Source of the DNA: Shewanella sp. MR-4
Lineage (GTDB): Bacteria > Pseudomonadota > Gammaproteobacteria > Enterobacterales > Shewanellaceae
Length of the DNA: 64,000 bases
Assembly (NCBI RefSeq): GCF_000014685.1
Contig: NC_008321.1
Location: 3,159,001-3,223,000 of the forward strand
Reading direction: 5' to 3'
The notes beneath the pieces were generated by a model that was not told the origin of the DNA, did no database searches, and saw nothing but the letters and a program-made list of their open reading frames with translations. Numbering within the stretch: the first letter of the stretch is position 1; each line of letters starts with the position of its first letter. The position numbers were made by a program, and so were the translations under genes. Of the stretch, positions 17,301 through 24,700 are shown one piece after another.

Positions 17301-19308
17301 AAACTTGGACGCTAAAACGGTCGCCAATGCGGTAGTGCAGGAATACTACCTCCAAGATGCGCCAGTCGAAGTCGGTATTGATAGCGAGCTTGAGCGCACC
17401 ACCTTAGTTGCGGGCAATGCCGTGCTTCGCCGCAGTGGCGCGTCTCTCTCGTCTGCGGACAAAATCCTCGTCACAGGCGGCGCTAAGGGCGTCACCTTCG
17501 AGTGCGCCTTAAGTTTAGCGAAACGCTGCAAGGCACATTTTATCCTCGCGGGTCGCAGCGCCCATCAAGGGATCCCCGCTTGGGCTCAGGGTAAAAATCG
17601 CAACGAGCTGAAAGCCGCTGCCATTGCACATTTGCAAAGCCTGGGTGATAAACCCACACCAAAACAAGTGGATGCCTTAGTTTGGCCAGTACAAAGCAGC
17701 CTTGAAATCAGCCATGCCTTACAGGCCTTTGAAGCGGTTGGCGCCAGCGCCGAATACTTAAGCCTAGATGTTAACGATCCTGACGCCATTGCCAGCACTA
17801 TTGCGCCTATCAGCGCCCTATCCCCCATCACGGGGATTATCCACGGCGCGGGCGTACTTGCCGATAAACATATTCAAGACAAAACCTTAAGCGAACTTGA
17901 ACGCGTTTATGGCACTAAGGTGACCGGACTTAACAATCTGCTGTCAACGCTGGATCTTAGCCAGTTAACGCTCATCGCCCTGTTCTCTTCTGCGGCGGGT
18001 TTTTACGGCAATACAGGCCAGAGCGACTACGCCATGTCTAACGACATTCTCAACAAGGCCGCGCTGCAACTCGCGCAGCAATTGCCGCAAGCCAAGGTGA
18101 TGAGCTTTGACTGGGGGCCTTGGGATGGCGGCATGGTCAATCCTGCGCTGAAAAAGATGTTTATCGACCGTGGGGTCTATGTCATTCCACTCAAAGCCGG
18201 TGCCGAGTTATTTGCCAGCCAATTATTGAGTGATACGGGAGCGCAGCTGTTGGTCGGAACCGATATGCAGGGCAATACCGCTAATACTGTTGAAGCTGCA
18301 TCAGCAAAAAAGCCTGAAGCGGATCTAACCACGGCGTTAGATCCGCAGCCTATGGCCCAAACGGTGCCGCAAAGTATTCGCGTCATGCGCAGCCTCGATC
18401 CTAAGCGCATGAGCTTTATTGAGGATCATTGCATCAACGGTCATGCGGTGTTGCCAACGGTATGCGCCATCGATTGGATGCGTGAGGCCGCCAAGGCCCA
18501 TTTAGGTAAGGCGGTGAGTGTCAGCGATTATCGACTACTCAAGGGAATTATCTTCGATGAGGTACTACTTGCCCGCGATGCGCCTATTGAGCTCGAACTA
18601 ATGCTCACGCCGCTTGCCGACGCTACACAGCAATCGACTGAGGCCTTAACCGCGCTGATAAGCTTTGAAGGTCGCCCGCAGTATCAGGCAGTGTTAGTGG
18701 CGCAGACGGATGATACGGCAGACGTGCAGCGTTTCGAGGTTGACGAGTTACATTCTCTGATGCAGGAGATGGCACAGCAACCCGCTATCGCGAACCGTGA
18801 GTCGCTCTACAGCGATGGCACCCTGTTCCATGGCCCAAGACTGCAAGGTATAAGCGAAGTGCTCGCCTTTGATGATCAGCAGCTTATCGCTAAGGTAGCA
18901 CTGCCAACGGTGGCCTTAGATGACTGCGGTGAGTTTGCGCCAAATCTTGAGAATAAAGGCACACAACCCTTTGCCGAAGATCTGTTATTGCAGGCCATGC
19001 TCGTGTGGGCGCGCCTTAAATATCAAGCGGCAAGCTTACCCTGTGCCATTGGTGAGTTTGTGTCCTATTCGCCCTTAGGTTTTGGCGAGAAGGCGGTATT
19101 AGTGCTGGATGTACTCAAGCATTCATCCCGAACACTTGAAGCCAATATTGCGCTTTATCATCAAGATGGCCGATTAAGCTGCGAGATGAAACGGGCCAAG
19201 GTTACGGTCAGTAAGACGCTCAACCAAGCGTTTTTGGCCAATAAACCTCAGCAACAAACGCAAGAGCAGGCAGTCGCCCAAAGCTCGGCCGAGGTAAGTG
19301 TTAAGTGA
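11335..19308 (+). CDS. pfaA: PfaA, multidomain PUFA synthase subunit (KS-MAT-5xACP-KR-DH)
   Basis: PfaA is the main elongating and carrier subunit of the anaerobic-type PUFA synthase that makes EPA. Order in the 2657 residues: ketosynthase (about 28-480) with Cys226, His361 and His401; malonyl-CoA acyltransferase (about 620-920) with GHSFGE, Ser703, and His816; a VEK-rich spacer (about 1000-1025) and Pro/Gln linker; five ACPs each with LGIDSIKR, carrier serines 1270, 1384, 1491, 1603 and 1705; ketoreductase with TGGAKG (2047-2052) and Tyr2232; and a C-terminal dehydratase-like domain with HxxxGxxxxP at 2365-2374 and DxxxQ at 2549-2553. It overlaps pfaR and pfaB by four bases each. ACP number varies between species and affects product yield. 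Confidence 0.97.
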   Translation: MSHTPSQPQLSTDEKADKRLNKRLKDMPIAIVGMASIFANSRYLNKFWDLICDKIDAITDVPESHWSIDDYYDADKSKADKSYCKRGGFMPEVDFNPMEFGLPPNILELTDSSQLLSLVVAKEVLQDANLPDDYDRDRIGITLGIGGGQKLSHSLNARLQYPVLKKVFKSSGLSDEDSELLIKKFQDQYVHWEENSFPGSLGNVIAGRIANRFDLGGMNCVVDAACAGSLAAMRMALTELTEGRSDMMITGGVCTDNSPYMYMSFSKTPAFTTNEQIQPFDIDSKGMMIGEGIGMVALKRLDDAERDGDRIYAVIKGVGASSDGKFKSIYAPRPEGQAKALERAYDDAGFAPHTVGLIEAHGTGTAAGDVAEFNGLTSVFSKDNEQLQHIALGSVKSQVGHTKSTAGTAGVIKAALALHHKVLPPTINVSQPNPKLNIARSPFYLNTEARPWIQRSDDTPRRAGISSFGFGGTNFHLVLEEYHPEHARDDAYRQRSVAQSWLFAAADKTTLLGELKTALQQATAAKAELSDAHFVAFAKAYALRELAPQSARLGFIAKDYAQLQTLLTQAIAQLESNSAESWQLPSGISFRAQALVKDNNKVAALFAGQGSQYLNMGLEIANNFPELRRHIHASDKVFSDRGEATLSSVLYPIPAFDDESRKAQESALTNTLYAQSAIGAISMAQYALLTQAGFAPDMLAGHSFGELSALCAAGVISMDDYIKLAFERGQAMAQSPQDADSSRDAGVMYAVILKQKQDIEAINDCLAQFDGVKIANYNSPTQLVIAGATTATQQAAKAIGELGFKAIALPVSGAFHTPLVAHAQKPFSEAIDKAQFNTPKIALYANGTGELHPSDANAIKAAFKDHMLQSVHFSEQLEAMYAAGARVFVEFGPKNILQKLTENTLAAQLNELCLISINPNPKADSDSQLRSAAVQLAVAGVPLGEIDPYQAELIAPATPSAMNIKLNATNYISPATRNKMVDSLQSGKITSQVQYVDRLVEKVVEKVVEKPVIVEKILEKVVEVEKPVAQNNNNIQQQTPAQPASFTTGQANQDALSAFFSAQTQAAQLHQQFLAIPQQYGDTVSALMAEQAKMASLGIAIPESLQRSMELFHQHQTQTLKSHAEFMQLQTSSSQAALALLGQMPAPQVQVPIQTAPVAVAPVAVTAAKPVVPAQAPVVQALVTEPKATIAPVSEPQVPQPQVQQPQVTQSQVAQPQVQTVAAATRALSEKSVVQQIETAMLAVVADKTGYPVEMLELSMDMEADLGIDSIKRVEILGTVQDELPNLPELSPEDLAECRTLGEIVTLFSQAAPVTAAASVSHATQNAVPVTVSHATQSAVAVSAAVSNDEIERTMMAVVADKTGYPVEMLELSMDMEADLGIDSIKRVEILGTVQDELPNLPELSPEDLAECRTLGEIVALFSQAAPVPASATVSHATQNAVVASAVAAGAAVSNDEIERTMMAVVADKTGYPVEMLELSMDMEADLGIDSIKRVEILGTVQDELPNLPELSPEDLAECRTLGEIVALFSQAAPIVSTAVTAAASVSHATQNAVLASAVATSAAVSNDEIERTMMAVVADKTGYPVEMLELSMDMEADLGIDSIKRVEILGTVQDELPNLPELSPEDLTECRTLGEIVTLFSQAAPVTAAASVSHTTQRAVAASAALSNGEIERTMMAVVADKTGYPVEMLELSMDMEADLGIDSIKRVEILGTVQDQLPNLPELSPEDLAECRTLGEIVALYAGSQPSSEAPQQNHAAPIQEIQEATTETVEETIDLPPHSEVMLKKLPAAAELARIIATSDVQLTANSYVVIGDDGHNAGVIAEKLHAQGVKVAVVRSPKTVVTSASPLDSHIASFTLEAIDDESICEVINQIEALGQIAGFIHLQPQHKSDVDKGAGLVLADDAKALVEQAFLFAKHLQPLLTERDHCRFVTVSRIDGGFGYIGMDESAGAVISLSELNQAALSGLTKTLNHEWPGVVCRALDIAPNLDAKTVANAVVQEYYLQDAPVEVGIDSELERTTLVAGNAVLRRSGASLSSADKILVTGGAKGVTFECALSLAKRCKAHFILAGRSAHQGIPAWAQGKNRNELKAAAIAHLQSLGDKPTPKQVDALVWPVQSSLEISHALQAFEAVGASAEYLSLDVNDPDAIASTIAPISALSPITGIIHGAGVLADKHIQDKTLSELERVYGTKVTGLNNLLSTLDLSQLTLIALFSSAAGFYGNTGQSDYAMSNDILNKAALQLAQQLPQAKVMSFDWGPWDGGMVNPALKKMFIDRGVYVIPLKAGAELFASQLLSDTGAQLLVGTDMQGNTANTVEAASAKKPEADLTTALDPQPMAQTVPQSIRVMRSLDPKRMSFIEDHCINGHAVLPTVCAIDWMREAAKAHLGKAVSVSDYRLLKGIIFDEVLLARDAPIELELMLTPLADATQQSTEALTALISFEGRPQYQAVLVAQTDDTADVQRFEVDELHSLMQEMAQQPAIANRESLYSDGTLFHGPRLQGISEVLAFDDQQLIAKVALPTVALDDCGEFAPNLENKGTQPFAEDLLLQAMLVWARLKYQAASLPCAIGEFVSYSPLGFGEKAVLVLDVLKHSSRTLEANIALYHQDGRLSCEMKRAKVTVSKTLNQAFLANKPQQQTQEQAVAQSSAEVSVK
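15040..16565 (+). repeat. Five tandem ACP coding repeats inside pfaA
   Basis: Five near-identical DNA segments of about 205 bases each encode the ACP domains, spaced roughly 305-340 bases apart by variable Ala/Val/Ser linkers with VSHATQ motifs. Their similarity extends to the nucleotide level, which suggests recent duplication or gene conversion and makes copy number prone to change by recombination. The carrier serines are 114, 107, 112 and 102 residues apart. Confidence 0.92.
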
Positions 19309-21719
19309 CACTCGACCCAAGCGCGCATGCCGCATTAAGCAATGCGGCATTAAACAGTCCGCATCCCAATGCCAAGCCACTGCGAATAGCCGTATGGCTT
19401 GGTGATGGGTGGATGCAGAGTGTGCTTAACCATGCACCAACCGATGTCAGTAAGCTGCAGCAGTTGATGGCTTGTCGAATTCAGCTCAATGTTGAAGATA
19501 AGCCACTGATTAATGAGCCAGCTGATGAGCCAACACTGGTCGTCTTGCTCACAGAGCAGCTCGCCCATATTGCGCAAAAACAACTTGTTGAAATTCGCTT
19601 TGAATATCAGCAGCAAGCCCGTAGCTTGTATCTGCTTGATGGGCTGATGGCAGCGCAGTTACACCTGCATGCCGAGGCTTATATTTCAGCATTAGCGCAA
19701 ATCCAAGCTGAAACAGCCGAAGAAACAAATACTATCAATGCAAATACAGTCGAGCGCTGCGTAAACAGCGCTTTTAGCTTGGCGAAACGCGATTGTGCTC
19801 AGGCGGTTAATGGCTACGCGCAGGCAGGCAATCTTGCCAGTCAGTTGAATGTATTATCTCAAGCGGTTGAGGCGTTAAGTCATCGCAGCCTTAAAGGCAT
19901 TGAACCAATGCTTGATGCGACTGATGCAGCACAACTGGCAGAACGACTCGCTGAACTGCGCGCTGAAAAGCCCGTAATAAGCGCCCAGAACGGCTATTGG
20001 TTTACTAAGCCTAATCAGGCAAGGGTATTAAGCCTAAATCTCATCGGTAAAGTCCCTAAAACTCAAACAGCCCAAAGCCTTATCTTGACCCAAGGCACTC
20101 GGCTTATCGCTCAGCCGTTGCTCAATGCCAACAGGCTTTTTATTCCCATTAGCGGCAACACACATGAGTCTTTAACGGTACAGTTATCACAACTAATTGA
20201 TTCATTAGATTTATCGGCAAACTTTCCCGATACGGACTGGCTCAGCAGCAAAGGCAATAATTGGTTTAAGCGCTATCAAGCAAAGGATAAATTAACCTTA
20301 GTGCTGATGGCTGGCTCAGTTGAAGAGCTTATGCAAGAAGCCAAGGCGATGCGCGCTTATATTGAAAAGACGCAACAGACTCCTGCGCCAGCGCCAGTAC
20401 CAGCCCAAACGCCATCGGCCAATCTAGCCTTTAAGACCCCTGCGGGCAGTTATTTTACGCCAACGCCCCTCGGCGATACGGGCTTAACCTTTGTCTACCC
20501 CGGCGTCGGCACGGTTTACCCGAATATGTTCAGCGACTTGCATGGCTATTTCCCTGAGCTTTATCGCGAGCTTGAACGCGAAGGGGATTTAGCCGCCATG
20601 CTGCAGGCCGAGGCGATTTACCAAAGCGCTGCTTATGCCAAAAGTGCAGTTGATGTAAAAAGTGCTGTTGATTTAAAAGATTCTGCAGACATGAGCTTAA
20701 GCCAACTTGCGATTAGCGGTGTTGGCGCCAGTTACCTTTTTAGTCGACTGCTAACTCGAGTCTTTAATATCCAACCGCAACTCGCTCTGGGCTATTCCAT
20801 GGGTGAAGCGGCCATGTGGGCAAGTTTAGATATCTGGCAAACGCCACATGCCCTGATTCACGCCACCCAAAACAGCGCCATCTTCAATCAGGAGATTTCA
20901 GGCCCACTGCTTGCGGTGCGCCGCGATTGGCAATTGAGTGAAGATGCACCGCTAGTATGGAACAGCTTTTTAGTGCGAGCCGCTCGCGCCGAAATTAATA
21001 CTCTGCTAGCTGATTTTCCACGGGTTTATCTGGCGATTGAACAGGGTGATACCTGTATTCTCGCGGGCTGCGAAGCAAGCTGCTTACAACTCCTTAAAAG
21101 GCTGAATAAGCGTGGCATTGCCAGCAATAAAGTCACCGCCATGCATACCCCGCCCTCGCAGTCACAGCACAGTGCTATCCAAGGGTTTTATACCTTGGGC
21201 TTAAAGGCGAATGCCTACGAGACTCAGGTGCGTTTTATTAGCGCGGCGCAGCAAAGTACAGTCAGTATCGATAGCCAAAGCATTGCCAAGAGTATTGCTG
21301 ACACCTTTTGTGCGCCGCTGAATTTTACCGCGCTGATTAACACCGCGTATCACCAAGGTGCGCGCTTATTTGTTGAGGTGGGCGCCGATCGGCAAACCAG
21401 CACACTTATCGATAAAATCGGCCGCCAACTGGAGTTGAGCGCCGATGGCGTTCAAACACTGGAACAACCGATATTAGCCATGGCATGCAATGCCAAGGGC
21501 AGCGATACGATCACCAGTTTACTCAAATGCTTAGCTCAACTTATCAGCCATAGAGTGCCACTCTCCCTTGCGCCGCTTATGCATCAATCGGCAGCTCAGT
21601 CAGCCACTCCTGTTGCGGATAAGATTGCAGATAAGACTACAGCGAAAACGATAGCGCCACATTCAGCCAGCGCATTAGGCCATTATTCAAACGTATTCCA
21701 AGAAGGAGAACCCCTTTGA
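19305..21719 (+). CDS. pfaB: PfaB, PUFA synthase acyltransferase subunit
   Basis: This 804-residue subunit has one recognisable acyltransferase domain in its second half, with the active-site motif GYSMGE and Ser498. The N-terminal ~370 residues are a poorly conserved ketosynthase-like region. PfaB is considered to influence which product (EPA or DHA) the synthase makes. It starts with GTG at 19305, overlapping the pfaA stop by four bases (GTGA), and its stop overlaps the pfaC start. A repeated Ser/Val/Asp stretch (about 443-465) and a C-terminal linker rich in Ala/Lys/Thr are variable. Confidence 0.94.
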   Translation: MTLDPSAHAALSNAALNSPHPNAKPLRIAVWLGDGWMQSVLNHAPTDVSKLQQLMACRIQLNVEDKPLINEPADEPTLVVLLTEQLAHIAQKQLVEIRFEYQQQARSLYLLDGLMAAQLHLHAEAYISALAQIQAETAEETNTINANTVERCVNSAFSLAKRDCAQAVNGYAQAGNLASQLNVLSQAVEALSHRSLKGIEPMLDATDAAQLAERLAELRAEKPVISAQNGYWFTKPNQARVLSLNLIGKVPKTQTAQSLILTQGTRLIAQPLLNANRLFIPISGNTHESLTVQLSQLIDSLDLSANFPDTDWLSSKGNNWFKRYQAKDKLTLVLMAGSVEELMQEAKAMRAYIEKTQQTPAPAPVPAQTPSANLAFKTPAGSYFTPTPLGDTGLTFVYPGVGTVYPNMFSDLHGYFPELYRELEREGDLAAMLQAEAIYQSAAYAKSAVDVKSAVDLKDSADMSLSQLAISGVGASYLFSRLLTRVFNIQPQLALGYSMGEAAMWASLDIWQTPHALIHATQNSAIFNQEISGPLLAVRRDWQLSEDAPLVWNSFLVRAARAEINTLLADFPRVYLAIEQGDTCILAGCEASCLQLLKRLNKRGIASNKVTAMHTPPSQSQHSAIQGFYTLGLKANAYETQVRFISAAQQSTVSIDSQSIAKSIADTFCAPLNFTALINTAYHQGARLFVEVGADRQTSTLIDKIGRQLELSADGVQTLEQPILAMACNAKGSDTITSLLKCLAQLISHRVPLSLAPLMHQSAAQSATPVADKIADKTTAKTIAPHSASALGHYSNVFQEGEPL

Positions 21720-24700
21720 GTTCTCAAATGCATGCTCACCCGACTCAGCAAGACAGCACAGCTGTGCCAAACGACCAGCGCCAAAGCTCAAAGGCGATGC
21801 CAAAGATTGCCATCGTCGGCCTTGCCGTTCAGTATCCCGATGCCGACACACCTGAGCAGTTTTGGCAAAATCTGCTGGATAAAAAAGATTCCCGCAGCCA
21901 AATCGATGCGGCCAAACTCAATGCCAATCCAGCTGATTACCAAGGTGTTCAAGGCCAAGCCGACCGTTTTTATTGCGACAAGGGCGGCTATATCCGCAAC
22001 TTTCGTTTTGACCCGCAGGGTTATCAGTTACCGCCGACGGCCTTTGATGGGCTCGATGAAAGCTTTTTATGGGCATTAGATTGCAGTAAAAAAGCCCTGC
22101 TGGATGCGGGTGTGGATTTAACGGCACCATTACTTGAGCGCACAGGGATTGTAATGGGCACGCTGTCGTTCCCGACCGCAAGCTCCAATCAGCTGTTTTT
22201 ACCGATTTATCATCAAGCGGTTGAAAAGGCATTAAAAACCAAGCTTAATCAACCCGAATTTGCCCTAGCACCCTTCGCCAATGGTTCAATTGCGGGCACG
22301 CAACAGGCCGCCAATGGTGCCATTGCCCACACGGCGTCTAAATTGTTAAGCGATGCCCTCGGCCTTGGCGGCGCACAGCTCAGCCTCGATGCCGCCTGTG
22401 CCAGCTCAGTGTATGCACTTAAATTGGCCTGCGATTATTTAACCACAGGCAAGGCCGATATGATGCTCGCGGGCGCGGTATCGGGCGCCGATCCCTTCTT
22501 TATCAACATGGGATTCTCGATTTTCCACGCCTATCCAGACCATGGAATTTCGGCGCCTTTCGATAGCAATAGCAAAGGCTTATTCGCAGGCGAAGGCGCT
22601 GGCGTATTAGTGCTTAAGCGTTTAGAGGATGCCGAGCGCGATGGCGATAATATTTATGCCATGGTCAGTGGTATTGGCTTATCGAACGATGGCAAAGGCC
22701 AATTTGTCTTAAGCCCCAACAGTAAGGGCCAAGTGCAAGCCTTCGAGCGCGCCTATGCCACCGCTAACACGCATCCGAGCAATATCGAAGTGATTGAATG
22801 CCATGCCACCGGCACGCCGCTGGGGGATAAGGTTGAGCTCACTTCGATGGAGCGTTTTTTCGAAGATAAGCTCGGCGGCACTATGGCGCCGTTGATAGGT
22901 TCGGCTAAATCCAACCTTGGACATTTGCTCACCGCTGCCGGCATGCCTGGGATCATGAAAATGATCTTTGCCATGCGTTCAGGCCAGCTGCCCGCGAGTA
23001 TCAACCTTAAAGCGCCGATTTCATCGCCTAAGGGATTGTTTAGCGGTAATAATATTCCCACTCAGCTACAGGCTTGGCCCGATAAAACAGGCAACGATCG
23101 CCGCCATGCGGGGGTATCTGTATTTGGTTTTGGCGGCTGTAATGCCCATCTGTTGTTGGAATCCTATCAGCCAACAATTCACAGCGCCGAGAAGCAAGCC
23201 AACAAACCTGTTTATCAGCAGCAAGCATTAACCGTTATCGGCATGGCGTCGCATTTTGGGCCTTTGGCCTCCATCAATGCGCTGGATAAGGCGCTAATAG
23301 CCCAAACAGATACCTTTATTCCGCTGCCACCTAACCGCTGGAAAGGCTTAGATAAACACCCCGATATCCTTAACCAGTTTGGCCTAAATCGCGCGCCCAA
23401 AGGCGCCTATATCGAGCAGTTTGACTTCGACTTTTTACGCTTTAAAGTGCCGCCTAATGAGGATGACAGGCTGATCTCCCAGCAATTGTTGCTGATCAAA
23501 GTCGCCGACGAAGCGATTCGCGATGCCAAGCTAACCGCGGGCAGCAAGGTCGCGGTGTTAGTGGCGATGGAAACCGAGCTTGAACTGCACCAATTCCGTG
23601 GCCGGGTGAATTTGCACACCCAACTTGCGGATAGCTTAAAGAAACAAGGCGTTCACCTCTCTAATGATGAATACCTCGCCCTCGAAGCCATCGCCATGGA
23701 CAGCGTGCTCGATGCCGCCAAGCTCAATCAATACACCAGCTTTATTGGCAATATTATGGCGTCGCGCATCGCCTCGCTGTGGGACTTTAACGGCCCGGCG
23801 TTTACCATTTCAGCCGCCGAGCAATCGGTCGCTCGCTGTATCGATGTGGCGCAAAATTTACTGTCCCAAGAGGCCCTCGATGGCGTAGTGATTGCCGCCG
23901 TGGATTTAAGCGGCAGTGTTGAACAGGTTATATTGAAAAACGCTCAAATCGCCGTTGATCTCGATGCCAACAGCGCGAATCCACAGTGGAAGGTGGGTGA
24001 AGGCGCGGGCGCTATCGTGCTGACAAACCAGCAAGCGAGCAACAGTCAACAAACGAGTAACAGTTCTCAAAAGGGCTACGGCCAAATTCGTGCTCAGGCA
24101 TTTGGCACACATCATCAGCTGCCCAAGCTGCTTGATTCGCTGATAACCGAAACGGCTATCGCCAATCCTTCAGTGCCCGCTGCCATCCATATGGTTGAGC
24201 AATGTATTGCCCCAGAAGAGCAACTGCCAGCGGAGCAGCTATTAGCGCAGCTTAATCTTATGGGGACGCCATGCAATCGAGTCGCCAATACCCTTGGGCA
24301 TAACTTTGCCGCTGCGGGTATGGCCAGTCTTTTGAATACCCTGTTAAGCCTAAAGAACGGGTCTGCGGCTTCAAATAAAAACACCGATAAGCATGCATTA
24401 GTGTCTACCCAAAGCCAAGGGGTGAGTTCGCTGCTGCTGTTAAGCCAAACGGCAACGCAGTCGGCGCAACTAGAACAGCGCCTTGAGCAAGATTTAACCT
24501 TAAGTGAGCAAAAACATTTAATCAAACCAGTGACGCTCGGTGGCCGCGATATCTATCAACATATTGTGGATACGCCACTGCCCGCACTTGCCGCCATCCA
24601 AGGCAAGATGCGCCAGTTGCAGCCTGTCGCACCGCAGGCGACACAAACTGTGCCCAGAGTACAAGCTGCACTTGATTTCACGGCTGAAAACGCCACCCCA

